Assembly: GCA_963082975.1 (NCBI GenBank)
Contig: OY720345.1
Span: 15,526,491-15,590,490 of the forward strand
Source: Labia minor
Lineage: Eukaryota > Arthropoda > Insecta > Dermaptera > Spongiphoridae
Direction: 5' to 3'
DNA length: 64,000 nt
Numbering within the stretch: position 1 is the stretch's first letter; every line of letters starts with the position of its first letter. The notes below the pieces were generated by a model that saw nothing but the letters and a program-made list of their open reading frames with translations, was not told the DNA's origin and did no database searches. Shown here piece by piece: positions 11,269 to 25,291 of the stretch. A program made the position numbers and the translations under genes.

Positions 11269-14200
11269 CTAAAACAAATAATCTACACTGTTAGAGAAAT
11301 ATGATGAAAAAGGGAGAGGAGGGATGGTGAGAGGAAGTGGGGGAAGGGGTGGGGGTGGGGTTGTTGATGAGTAGTTTCAAAACTCTTACCTTGTTGTAAA
11401 AATTCAGGACTGGGACCTCGTTGCATCCCTGCCATCGCTGCAGAGTTCTCGGAGTAAACTTCGCCAGGACCGGAGGGGCCGACGGGTGTGCCTCCAGGGC
11501 CTGTACCTCCTCCACCACCTCCTGGACCTCCTGGGCCACCTGGTGGTCCTTGCTGAGCCGGTCCGAAATCAGGCCCGGGAGGACCAAGACCGGGATGCCC
11601 TGAGCCAGGACCATCCATCGCACCGAACTGGAAAAACAAGGAAGGCATATTAATTGAATACGAAAATAAACGATTCTTATCAAATCATTCACAATTATCA
11701 ATTATACAAGAACAGTCACACTAGAATGATGATTAATACATTTTAGAAGTGTTTAAATAATCAGAGAATTTTTGAAAATAAGGGAATTTTGTAAATAAAA
11801 TCACTTATTAATATTTTACTGTAAATTTATTCAAAAACACAAAAAAATAAGTTGAAGTATCTCCACTCGACTATCTCGCAATTTGAATTGGTTTAAATAA
11901 CATATATTATATTTAAATTAAATTTAAGTAATTATAAATTATAAATTAAAAGTAAAAAATAATATTTATTAAACCAGCGCGTGTTTGGCTCTTTGTTGAT
12001 GACTCAACGACACGTGCTGGCGCGTGATTGGCAGTCAACGTGTTAAAAAAAATTAAACGGTAGCAATTCAATCAAGCTGAAATTCTATAAATAGCAGTTT
12101 TATACAATTTTTAATCATGTGAAAAATTATCAAACATATATCTTTATTTTTACGGAAACTTTAGAGGAAAAAAAATCTTCCGGTTAAAAAATTAATTCTG
12201 GCACTTCCAGCAATTCAATCAAGCTGAAATTCTATAAATAGCAGTTTTATACAATTTTTAATCATGTGAAAAATTATCAAACATATATCTTTATTTTTAC
12301 GGAAACTTTAGAGGAAAAAAAATCTTCCGGTTAAAAAATTAATTCTGGCACTTCCAGCAATTCAATTAAGCTGAAATTCTATATATAGCATTTTTATACA
12401 ATCTTTAATCATATGAAAAATTATCAAACATATATCTTTATTTTACAGCTTCACTTCTCAAAAGTTAATAGAAAACTACGAATTTTGAATAATGCCCGTA
12501 TACCAAATTTCATGATTCTAGCTCAAATCGTTTTTGTGTAGTCTTGCCTACATACATACACACACACAGACAAAATGATTCAGGAACCTTCAAAACGTAT
12601 AAATACATCAAAATCTCGAAATCGAAAATTTTCGTGATCGCAATACTATCTCTAGAGAGATAGTAATGTGTATATTTTTTTGTGTTTTTGAAAAAATTTA
12701 CAATAAAATATTAATATGTGGTTTTATATACAAAATTCCCTTTTGAATAAACATAACCACCAAAGCTTCAATTTAATTTTAATTTTTGAAAATAAATTTA
12801 TTGTGAAATTATTTTTCAAACATTTAACATTATAATTCAAGAAAAATACTTTTTTTTTTAAAATAATTTTATTTATTTCTTTTTCATCAATTTAATATTT
12901 GTAGAAACCAGTCTTTGAACTGACAGCTTAATTGAGATGTAACTATTTTCTAAATAATTATATATGGAAAATATATACATATTATATAAAGAGAAATTTT
13001 ATTAATTTGTCAAATTCTAGGTAATTTTAAAAAGACACATATCTAACTATTAATAATGTTGTTGTTTTTTTTAAATAAATGTTGTACTAAAATTACTGAT
13101 GAAGTAAATATTGTTTTGATGATTGTTGTTCTCATCATCAGTCTGATCTAAGTATAAGTCAGGAAAGTGTAATATTTCATTAGTTTTTACTTTCCCGCAT
13201 ACTTCGTATAAGGGAAGTATTGGAATCGTCAAAAATTACGACTTCGAGATTTCGATAGATCTTGACGTTTTAGACCTCCCTGAGTCGGAAAATACCATTT
13301 TTCGAATTATGTCTGTGTGTGTGTATGTATAGATGTATGGATGTATGTAATGTTTGTCAATGAGCAAATTTACTCAAAAACTAATCAAGCTAGGACTTCG
13401 AAATTTGGTACACCGATATTATTCACAGTTTGTAGATTTCTATCAAAATTTCGTCAAAATCGGTTAACCGGAAGTGGTACTTTACCTACACTGGTTGGGT
13501 TTACCTTTCAAGTAAAGTACCAGTTTGCTTGGAGATATTTGCTTCCTATTTTGTATATAGATTTAAAAATATGAAAAAAATTCAGATAACAAATTTTGTC
13601 ATGATCTGACAACTGGAAGTGACATTTTACCTATACAAGTAGCGTTAGGTGTAAATTATAAATATATATAATAATGTAAAACCATTTTACATTATAATTT
13701 AAATTAATTAGTTTGTTTATTTTTATTGTTGTTCAAACATAATAATAATAACCTAATTACCTATTTATATGCGGGAAAGTATAGGGAAGGACACTCCCGA
13801 TTTTTATGTTTAATTTTTTTCTAATTGTTTCTTTTTTAAGAAAATACTTATAAATAAATAAATAATTTTGTTGTTGTTTCAAGTTTTCCATAATAAGGAT
13901 GTGAATGGATTATTGACTCACCCTATCAAGCCCTCCAGGTCCAGTATGGAAACCAGCCGCTACGGCTGCCGCAAAGTCAGCATGATGGAAAGCGCCGGGA
14001 GGAGGTGGATGCGGCCCAGGGGGTCCGGGTGGGGGGCCATAACCTGCTGCCGCAGCCGCTGCCGCTGCAGCAGCCGCGAATTCAAACTTGCCAGCATCTC
14101 CGAAATATGGGAAACCTTTTTGGAAAAATAAAAATGGAAATTCGTTAAAGGATCATCATCTCTTGCTTAAAATGGGTGGATGAGAAGGGAGAAAGAGAAG

Positions 14201-17200
14201 GAAGGATGTACTTAGATTATGATTCAAAGAGGAATTGGCAAACGTTCAGATCAAAGAGACAGAAATGTGAACAAATAGTGGAGCTCAAGAGGTGAAATTT
14301 ATTATAGGATAGATTCATTTCATTTATAGATGTAGTAATTGATATTTTAGTGTAAATAAGAGAGAAAGGTAATGAATGACGAAAATACCTGGAGGAGGTT
14401 CGTCCAGTCCTGGACTTAAGTTGATAGGAAAACCGCGCATTTTCCGAGAGCCACCGAAAAACGGCCCTCGTCCCATTGAAGTGAGTTGTTTGAGTCTTCT
14501 CTCCTTGCTTCGTTTGTTTTGAAACCAAACCTATAATAAAAAAATAAATAAATACATAAATAAAAACAACTATAATAAAAGAATAGAAAATTATATCAGA
14601 ATTATAGATATTATATATAAATAACCTATATATAATCAATATATATAATTTCCTATGTATGTATGTAACATTATGTAGTTAGCTACAAATTTAGAATTTT
14701 ATAATTTACAATTTTTATAGAATTTAAAATAAAAACAAATTTGAAATACAAATTGAAATATTCTAATTTTTGATATTAATATTATTACCGGCCGACGATA
14801 GTAAGGGAGGTATTGTTTTCACACCAAATTTCACATGTGGATATTTTTACATATCTCCACGAATCATGCATTTTCTTAACAGAAAAAAGTATTTTTAGGA
14901 TGATATCTTTCCGTCCGTCTGTATAGATGTGTACAGCTTGAACGGCTCAACGGATTTTGATGAAATTTGGTATATTTACTTAATGCATCAGTATGATGAA
15001 TTGATCAACTTTTGGTGCAAATCCGGAAACCGGAAGTGGTAGTATTAGCGATCGACGATAGGAAGGGAAGGGTTATTTTCACACCAAATTTCCAATGAGG
15101 AGATTTTTTACATATCACCACGAATCATGCTCGAGAAAAATCATCTTTATTAGTTTTTTCTTAAATTAAAATTATATGACGTCATCCAGCCATTTATGAC
15201 ATCACAGCCTGGTCTTACATATATATTATAAATAAAATAAAATTAAAAATATTTATGTTATATGCCTATCTGTTTTTTATTACATTAATAGATATATGAA
15301 AATTATTTGAAATTGTTTCTGTAGCTGGAAATTAATTTACTTCAAACCGTCGGTCGGTTCGGACCTGGCCACAGGTCAACTTATTTTTTATCATAAAATT
15401 CAAATCCATCAGATAATTTTATTATTTCTTTATAAAAATTTTTCAAAATGAAAATTAAAAAAAAATAATCAACAATGACTAATTTAATCTTTTTTCATTC
15501 ATTTTAATTAATAATCAATATATATGTATAATTTCCTATGTATGTATCTTTGTATGTATGAAATGTTTTTAACATTATGTAGTTAGCTACAAATTTAGAA
15601 TTTTACAATTTCCAATTTTTATAGAATTTAAAATAAAAACAAATTTGAAATACAAATTGAAATATTCTAATTTTTGATATTAATATTATTTTTTATCATA
15701 AAAGAGAATTTATTAAACATATTAAACATAAAATAAAACCAATCAAAATTATTAATTTGTTACTAACTTCATTTTTTTATAATTTTGTTTCGTTATTATT
15801 ACTTAAATATTGAGAAAAAAAAATAAAATAATTATTACGATGATTTGAATTAAGTTATTAATTTTATATTTAAACATTGTGTTATTTTGTAATTATTTAA
15901 AACAAAATTTCCTATAAATTATTTTTCTTAATCAATCTCGTGCAGATAGAAGCCGCCTGTCCCTCTAAGAAGAGTTTTATGCCGCGGGCAGCATATGATG
16001 CCGGGAACGGCTAGTATTTAATAATTTGTCATTAATATAAGTATTGTTTATTTTGATATTCAAAGGTACAAATATATTTTGTTATTGTTACCAAAAAATT
16101 AAAAATAGTATATCTATTAGTCCATTTAAAGATTAATTATGGTTTTAGTTAAATATTTGTTATTAGTATTCAAATAAAGTGATATAGAGTGTAGTATAAT
16201 GTGTTAAATTTGTATAATAAGGTTAAATTTAATATTTTCAGGTTAATCGATAACTGAAAACTTAAAAATCATTTCACACACATTCAACTTTAAAAAAAAA
16301 ACAACTATTAATTTAATAATATTATTTTAAAATATATTTACTAGTATAGTATAGTATAGAAAAAGTTATCACAATGTCAAAGTATTGTTAATATTTGTGA
16401 TTTAATTCTTAATTATAGTCAATATTGTAATTAATTAAAAACAGTTTTTTTCACAAGATAAAAAAAAATACAGACAATCAGCAAATTTTCATGAAATATG
16501 CATCTAATTTTTTTGTTCTACCAAACCCTTTATTTATATTGTATAATGTAGGTTCTGTAAAACAGGAATTCTTATAAAGCATCCCCCTTTATCGTTTTGT
16601 AAATATGTAACATTTAATATTAATATATCCATATAAATATAGTCGATTAACATTTTAAAGTAAACTTTTGTAAATTATTTATTTACTTTAGGTTATTTCT
16701 AAACCTGTGGTATGGTTCTTTAAAATCATTTACATATTACTTTTTTTTTATTATTGATGGATAATTAATATTTTATGTGTAATTTATAAAATCAAACAAA
16801 GAAAAAATTATAATATAAAAAATCTGTTCATTGAATAGGAAATGTGGAAAGTTTACAACAAATTCTTTTAAAGCTTTAAAGTAATATTATTATTTATATT
16901 TTCTAATTCAAAATAGAAAAATAAGAGATTCTTAAATGTAATAAAAAGAAAAAAATGAATAGAAAATAATATTTACAATTTGATTACAGTCTATAATAAC
17001 ATTATGAAAAATCACTTTTTTCAATATGTTGGGAGGAGTGAGGGAATTCCCCATTACTTCTCGAAGGATGATGATTTACAGTCTAACTGTCGGCCTTCTT
17101 TGTCTTATTATTTTTATATAGCCAAATCTAACAAGAAGAATAAAAGTGACTGACTGACCGGGGGGGAAGATTTTCAGGCCGACCACAAAAACCAAAAGAA

Positions 17201-20200
17201 ATGGCGTTTTTATTTTTATATTTTATTCTAGATTTTTTTTTTTTTTTTTTCTTGTTGTTTTGTTTTTGTCAGGGGGAGGGGAGGAAGAGATGAGGAGGTG
17301 AAGGCGGTGAAGAAAAAAAGAAGAAGAAGAATCGAAGGTAGGTACACAGTTGGGGGTCTTTTTTGAAATCCGTCCTTCACTCCTTGACTATTTGAGTTGA
17401 ACCGAGATAAAAAAAAAAAACAACAAAATTTCAACCTAAAAAGAACCTAAATGGGCGGCGTTAGAGCAGAAGAGAAGTATGAGCCGGGTGACAGGGGGGT
17501 GGAGATTATATTTTTCATCATTAATTATTTATTGACCTAATATATTAGCTCAAAAAAAAAAAAAAAATTTGTGAAATATTTTCAATTTTTTAGAAATTCC
17601 TTCTTTTTTTCTCCCATTTTTTTCAACAAAAAAAAAAACAGAAAAGAAAAATTGATGTATTTATTAATATTTCATGTTGATCTCTTCTCTTAATAGCTAT
17701 AATTAAGGTAAATTTTTATCATTTCTATTTGGATAAAGAACCTTTAAAACCTCTTTTTAACTCCTACTACATACTATACTATATACTTATTAAAAACAAA
17801 ACAATAATTTAAAGAAATTACAGAGATTAAAATATAAAGTAGTAGTCCTGTAAAATAATTATTATATTGAACTCAACAGCGGAAATATAATATCCATAAA
17901 TATACATACAAATAAGAAAATAAATAGAATTGATCATTTCTTTTTTACTTAATGAATAAATATGATTTTTCCCCACCCCCTCTCCTCTCCCACACACGTT
18001 TTTCTCAAATAGTTCTATTTTATATTATAATTATTAGAAAAAAAATTATATAGAATCTTTCTCTTAATTTGATGTAATATATAATAAATATAATTAAATA
18101 TAATCAAAAATTATTATGTATTATTTTGTATTTGATTAATTTCATCTGTAACAATTATCAATATATTATAACATATATCCAGATATTTAATATCAGTGAT
18201 GTATTGATAAAATATGAAGTAAGAGAACGCATAATGGGAGGAAAAAAAAAATGTCATATATTTTCAGCAAACTATTTTTTTCCATAAGTTTTATTTTTCC
18301 TTATTCTTACTATACAAAATATTAACAAACACAAAAAAAAAAAGAAATTTTAACAGTGGATTTAAGTGAGAGTTGTCGGGACATGAAAAACTACTGGAAC
18401 GCGTTCCGGTTCTGAAAAAAGGTAAGGGAACGTCGTTCCCCCGCGTTCCCCTCCCAATACACCACTGTATAATATACATATAAGATATTGCATAACGAGA
18501 AATTAATTACATGATCTTTAAGCATTTATAAACATAATTAAAGAAATAAAAAGAAAAATTATTTAGAAAGAATTTTGTTAACAAATTCTATTCATTAAAT
18601 ATAATGATATTCCTATAAAAAACCTAATATAGGTATTTACTAAGTATTTAATTAATCACACAATTAATTATTTATTTTACTGATTTAATTAATGATGGTG
18701 TTAAAAATGTAAATATGCATAAACTAAATAAATAAATCAATGTTCTTAATAAATAGTTCAATTTTTCGTTTATTGATAGAAAACTACCAATTTTGAATAA
18801 TGCCCGTATACCAAATTTCATTATTTTAGCTCAAACCGTTTTTGTGTAGTCTTGCTTACATACATACACACACACACACAAACACATACAGTAATTTTTC
18901 TCAATCTTAATGAAAATGTCTTAGGGGCTTTCAAAACGTATAAAAACATCAAAATCTCGACTACGAAAATTTTTGTGATCGCAATACTATCTCTAGGAAG
19001 TAAAAATTACTATTGGGATTACTAAAAATAATAACCAAATTTTTTTAAGTTATTTAAATATAATTAATTTTTATGTGAGAGCAAAGAAAATAGCATAGAC
19101 CATCGTTTGGCAAACGTTGAAATTAATTAATGAATAAAAATAATATAAATATTAAAAATAATATAAATATCAAAAATAATATAAATATCAAAAATAATAT
19201 AAATATTAAAAAAGAAATCCATTCATTTATCAAATATAATAAATAATAGCAACTGATTTGTGACATTAAATTCAATGACTGAATATTAATAATTATAATT
19301 TAATTAATAAATAAAAATGAAATATTATAGTTTTATTTATTTATATGTAATAGGAACCCCCTTACGTTTTTTTTTGTAAACATTAGTTTCAAAATAAGAG
19401 AAGATTATATTATAATTTCAAAATTTCTCGAATGATATATCAGTTTATAAGTTTATTCAATTTGTCACGAAAATATATTAGAAGAAAAAGTCGTAATAAA
19501 TCCTCACACATTTGGTGTCTTTTGTTATATGCCCCCTTTGAACATTCATTCCCATTAGAACGAATAATGGAATAATTTTCATGTTTTTCTTTCATTAGCA
19601 TATTTTAGAAATATCTTAACACATAGGAAAGAGATTTTTTTTTCTTAATTTGTCAGATACTTTAATAAAAAAGTAAAAGTAAAAAAAAAATGCCTTTTGA
19701 GAAGAATGCGGAGTGAGAGGAATGAACAAAAGAGAAGCCAGCCATGTATCTATCGGCAGCCAACAATTGTGGCTCTTGAAAAAAAAACCCTCTACGTGAG
19801 ATTCCCAAGAAGGTCACTAAACTCAAGTGCTTAACTCCCTTCTTTATTTTCAATTTTTTTTTTTTTTTTTTTTTTTTGTCTCAATAGAATTGTCAAATTG
19901 TCAAAACCGCAGTATTATCATTTGGTGAGGGTCGGTCTCTGACCTTAACATGTTTATCCCTTTCACAATCCTCGCCCTTTCTTATTCAGCCGACAATAGA
20001 ACAGTCCTTTTTTGACTTTTCAGTGTCGAGATTGCCTTTCAAAACAAGAAACATATTCTATTATAAATACATATACTTACCTATATATAATAAACAGTAT
20101 CTTATCTTTTACTAAAACGTTAAAAATGAGCTGTGGCCAGGCACAAGAGCGACCGACGATTTAAAAATAATTAAAAACAATATATATATGTATATATATT

Positions 20201-23200
20201 TGATTTCACCAGGTAGTTTAATTTAATAAAAAATTTCCGACAATGAATATAAAATTAATACTTTGTAAACTACCACTTTCGGTTCCCGGATATACATCAA
20301 AAGTTGATGAATTTATGCTACTGATGCATTAAGTAAATATATCAAATTTTATCAAAATCCGTTGAGCCGTTCAAGCTTCTTTACACCTCTATAAGGACGG
20401 ACGGACAGACATCACGCTAAAAATACATTTTCTGTTAAGAAAATGCATGATTCGTGGAGATATGTAAAAATCTCCACTTGTGAAATTTGGTGTGAAAACA
20501 ATACCTTTCCTTCTTATCGTCACTCGGGAAAAATTTGAGAATTTTTCAAGATGAATATTTGTATATAAGATTCAGAAATTTAGAGAAAAAATAATTCCTA
20601 ATTAATAATTTATATAATATGTAGGATGAAGCTATTTTTTCATATGTTGAAAGGGATTAATAGAAAATTTATGAATGATGTTTTGTACTTTAATTGACCA
20701 GTAAAGAAATGTTTAACACATTTTTTAATTATTATAATTTATAATCAACAAAGTTTAATTTAATTTAATTAAGTATCAATAAATATAAAAGGATATCAAA
20801 ATCAAAACATTGTAGTAATTCAAGTGGTTTTGTGATTTAATTTATATAAGTAATACGTATATAAATTAATTTCATAATAATATACGTATTATTAAATTGT
20901 GACTATTCATTTTAAATTGATGCTTAGAATTTATATTATTTTATTCAATGATATTTTCTATAAAGTATGTTTTTTCTAAAAAAGGTGTTGATACGTATAT
21001 AACGCATTTATTTATTTATATCTATTAGTAATTTATTTAATAAAGTTAGAAACATTTGCCTTAAACAGCATGGAAATCACATTATTTCAATTCGATTCTG
21101 GCATTTTAGAAAAATAATAATAATAATAATAAAAAAAATATAAATAATATAAATAATTTTTTTTTTCTTTTGTATAAATGATTCTTATTTAAATATTGCA
21201 CGGATTTTTCTTTTTATATATATATATTTTTTTTTATATATTATTCTTTGATAGTGAAACGAGATACGGATTTGGTCGATTATCTCTTCAGTTGTGGTTT
21301 CCAAATAAGAAATGCTTAGTAATCGAGATGAATACGGAATACGGATTAGAATTTACATGAAAATTAGAATCGCGGTGGAAAAACAAACAGGAAAAGTACA
21401 ATCAATTGGCATTCGAATATAAAAAAAGCAACAAAAGGAAATGAGAAAGTTGGCCATGAGAAATAAAAGATGGAATTAAAGATGATTAACTTTGATGAGT
21501 ACCTGGTTCACCGAGCTGCGGCTCGGTATTTTAAAAAAATGATTCCTTATGTGAACTATGAATATAATATTTAAGATTAAGATTATTATTTAAAATAAAT
21601 AACAGACAAAATAGAAGAAACAATTTCAAATAATTTAAAAGAACATAAATTAAATAAAAAGAAAAGTATGGCATGTGGATATAACATAATATATATTTTG
21701 TATGCGGCTCGGTGAACCAGGTACTACTTAATATATATAATATACTCAATATTCGTTTTCGAAACTATTATCATATTATTGTTATATAGGTACAACAAAA
21801 GTTTTTTTTTTTTTATGAATTAATATTTATTTTTTTTTTTAATTTGATTATTTTTAGGGCATGCAACAACAACACGTAAAGGTATTAAAAATATTATTTT
21901 TATATTTTAATTGTAAGTTTAATAAATAAATTTTTATATTCTTTGAAATAATGTCTATAATAAATATTGGAAAAAATTCGAAGATGATCGGTAATTTCTC
22001 CATTTAGTTTTTTTAACGCTCTTCTCTGTATTTCTTTTTTTTTTTTTTTTGTCTTATACGCATAATCCGCAAATAATAATAAAAAAGGATATTTTATGTA
22101 AAAGAAAAAACGAAAGTATATTTTTTCAAAAACGAATAAATATGTCACTAGAAATCGCCGTTGCTGATGATTTTTATAGGCGTTAAAGGTTTGCCTTTGA
22201 CAGTTCATAAAAATATTAAGACCATTCATTCCTGTCCCTCCCCTCCCGTCCATTACTCCTCGAAGACGGTGTGTCGGAATAGAAAAAAGCAAAAAAAGGA
22301 AAGAAAGAGAGGCTCCCCTCTCCTTCTCTATACTTGTTCGTCGACATTTCGGGTACTAATTTATAGGTTTTTGAAAAAAAAGAGGACCCCAAGAACGAGC
22401 AAGATGAGTAATGTCGATCTGACCACATAAAGCGCCACTAATTAGAAGATTTTTTTCTTTTTAGAAAAGAGAACAGATAAATCGACTACAGATATAAAAA
22501 AAATATCGTAAAAAAAAAATCAGTCCACAATCCTATAGTTCTAATAAAAATTAAAATAAAAACATCTGTAATATTGTAATTATTATAATTATCTAATCTA
22601 ATTTAGTTTTAAGATGGATTATCGGATTGAAGGGGATAAAACAGAAACTTTTGAGAAAATTCAGGTGGTCAAGATTTTTTTTTGAATTCAGAAGCATAGG
22701 CAAAGAGATTAGATAAAGACATTATATTATATTATTATTACCTGCATGTGTTTTTTTTCATAGTTAATTAAATTTTAAATTCAACTCATATCCTTCTTTC
22801 CAATTCAAAATTACAGAATCGAGCTTTTGAGAAAGAGAACTCGAAAATTTTCCTTTTTACTATCTCGCCAGGTTTGAGCAAGAATAATGAAATTTGGTAC
22901 ACTGGCAATATTCAAAATTCGTAATTTTCTATCAACTTTGAGAAATGTTACTCAACCTGAAGAGGGTCATTACCTACCACGTTTTCATTTTTTTTTCTTC
23001 TAAACTGACAGTAAAAATAAAGATCTATGTTTGATAATTTTTCACATTACTAAAAATTATATAAAACTGCTATTTATAGAAATTCAGATTGATTGAATCG
23101 CTGAAAGTACAGGAATTAATTTTTTAATTTTTTTAAAACGGTGACTACCAATCACGCGCCAGCACGTGACGTGGAGTCATCAACAAAGAGCCAAACACGC

Positions 23201-25257
23201 GCTGGTTTAATAAATATTTTTTATTAATTTTAATTTATAATTTATATAATTAATTAAATTTAATTTAAATATTATATATAACCCAATTCGAATTTGCGAG
23301 ATAGTCGAGTGGAGACACTCCAGATTGTTTTTTTTTAGAATAGAGAATCAAAATTCATATAATTAACCTTAAATAATGCAATATTAATATTAGAATCGTA
23401 TTGTTTTTTAAAAAATTAATCATATTCTTTCTATTTATAATTGTGGCGGACGGTAATCTTAAATTCTTGGGTGCAGCACCCATATTCCTCCAGCCATTCC
23501 AATCTTGAGTGACCACAATTAAAGTCCTCTCTTTTACTAATTCTCACGTATTTATTTTTATATTGTTATTCTACCGTGTTCTTGATCTAAGAAAATAAGA
23601 AAAAATAAATAAAAAAATAAGAAGCGTTCGTCGTACCCATCATTCGTTTGTGAAGAATATAAACCATTAAAAATTTAGAAAAATAATTGTTTGAAAATTA
23701 AAATTAACAAATTTAGAGCTTGACTAATGTAATTTTTATGCTCATAAGAGGCTTATTTATGTTAAATTGGAACAAATCAATAGTTTTTGACAAATATTTC
23801 AAATTCTTAAGTGTTGAAAGAAACTTGTCTGTTTGTTATTTTTTGTCTTTTTTTTTTTTGTTTTGGTTATCTTTTCTTATTTTCTTTTTCTATGTTGTTA
23901 TTATTTTGAAAAGAAGAAGGCAATGTTATTGTGTGAATTGCCACTCGACGAAAGCCCAAAGAAAATAAGAAGGGTTCGTCGTACCAGGCAGTGGCCGACT
24001 AAACTCGTAGCTTCTTTTACTTTTATTGTGAGTGGAGGTATGTAAGATCGGCTTGTGGTTTTTCATTCGTTCTCTCTTTCTAGCTAACTCATCACACACA
24101 AACACACACACACACACACATAATATATATATATATAAAGAGAGAGAGAGAGAGACTATACGATTATAAATAATATTTTATTCTCAGAGTTATTACACTC
24201 CGTCCAATGTTCTTTCTCTCTCTCACCTTTCCTTATTTTTTTTAAATTGATTAATAAAAAAATATAATAAAAAATATAATAAAATATGTGTCAAATATTT
24301 CGCCAAATTTAAAAATGGTTGAATTATAATTAAATTAAAAAAATCTCATTGTTTTTTTTTAATGAGCTAATCTTAACATTTGGTTCATAATAAGAATATA
24401 AGTGTTCAATTTGTATAGGCCTAACAGTTATAAAATCAAATATCAAAGATTTTAAAATAATAAGTATTCGAAAAAGTATTGAGAGATTTTTTTCCGTATT
24501 TCTTATCTCTACTGGTAATATCAATTGCATAAAAGACATTAAAATTTAAAATTACATATAATTCAAAAAAAAATTATTATTTTCCATTTCAAATTTATAT
24601 ATATATATATATATATAAAATATATGTTCGATTTGTTTACCGTAAAATTCTATTATTATGAGATATTATTTCCGGATGATTTACACGTTTTATTGTGAGA
24701 TTTGAATCATTTGTGCTCAGTGGCACTCAGACGAGCCAGATCTTGGTTCAATGTGATTGTGCGAACTCCAGGATATTTTGTAGCCTAAAACTTTAATTGT
24801 CCAATCAACTTAAATATCCCCTATGTCTCTTGATCACTCAGACTAAGACCTAGATTCCCAAAAAAATTTTCTAACTATCTAGAAAATGACCCCAACATTT
24901 GAAATGAAAGGAAACATACACGTTCATATATGGCAGAAAAATTTTTATTTTGTCATTAAATTAAAAATAATTAAAAGCAAAACACAATATATATTAATGT
25001 CGTCTTCATTTTACTGTAAGCGGGTAGAGATGAAAATTTCCATTGAAAACTGGACTGCAAATATTGAATGAAACCCTGAATTAGACATTTATCAAATTTT
25101 GACAATTTTTGTCTATAAATTTTAAATAAATTCATATAAATTTTAAATCTTCTTTATTTAATCAAAGATACAAAATCTAATTAAACGGAAACAAATCAAC
25201 ATTTTGAAAATTATTTTGATATAAATTCGGCTTTGAAAAAATTATTAAGAGAGAGTA

Positions 25258-25291
<34 letters not shown>

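Larger units (their letters stand above)
11628..13921 (-). other. Lim1 intron 7
   Basis: 2.3-kb intron, donor gtgagt, acceptor tttttccag. It is largely made of mobile DNA: a TA-flanked foldback element (11781-12741) interrupted by a family-1 HINE-like copy (11853-12664), and a family-3 HINE-like copy (13189-13800). The rest is AT-rich with no coding potential. Confidence 0.85.

Noticed and set aside
23440-23530. Short inverted repeat AATTGTGG/CCACAATT around a GGGTGC-AG-CACCC-like hairpin
   Set aside because: Only 8-bp ends and a single copy seen; no target duplication could be established, so it is not called as an element.
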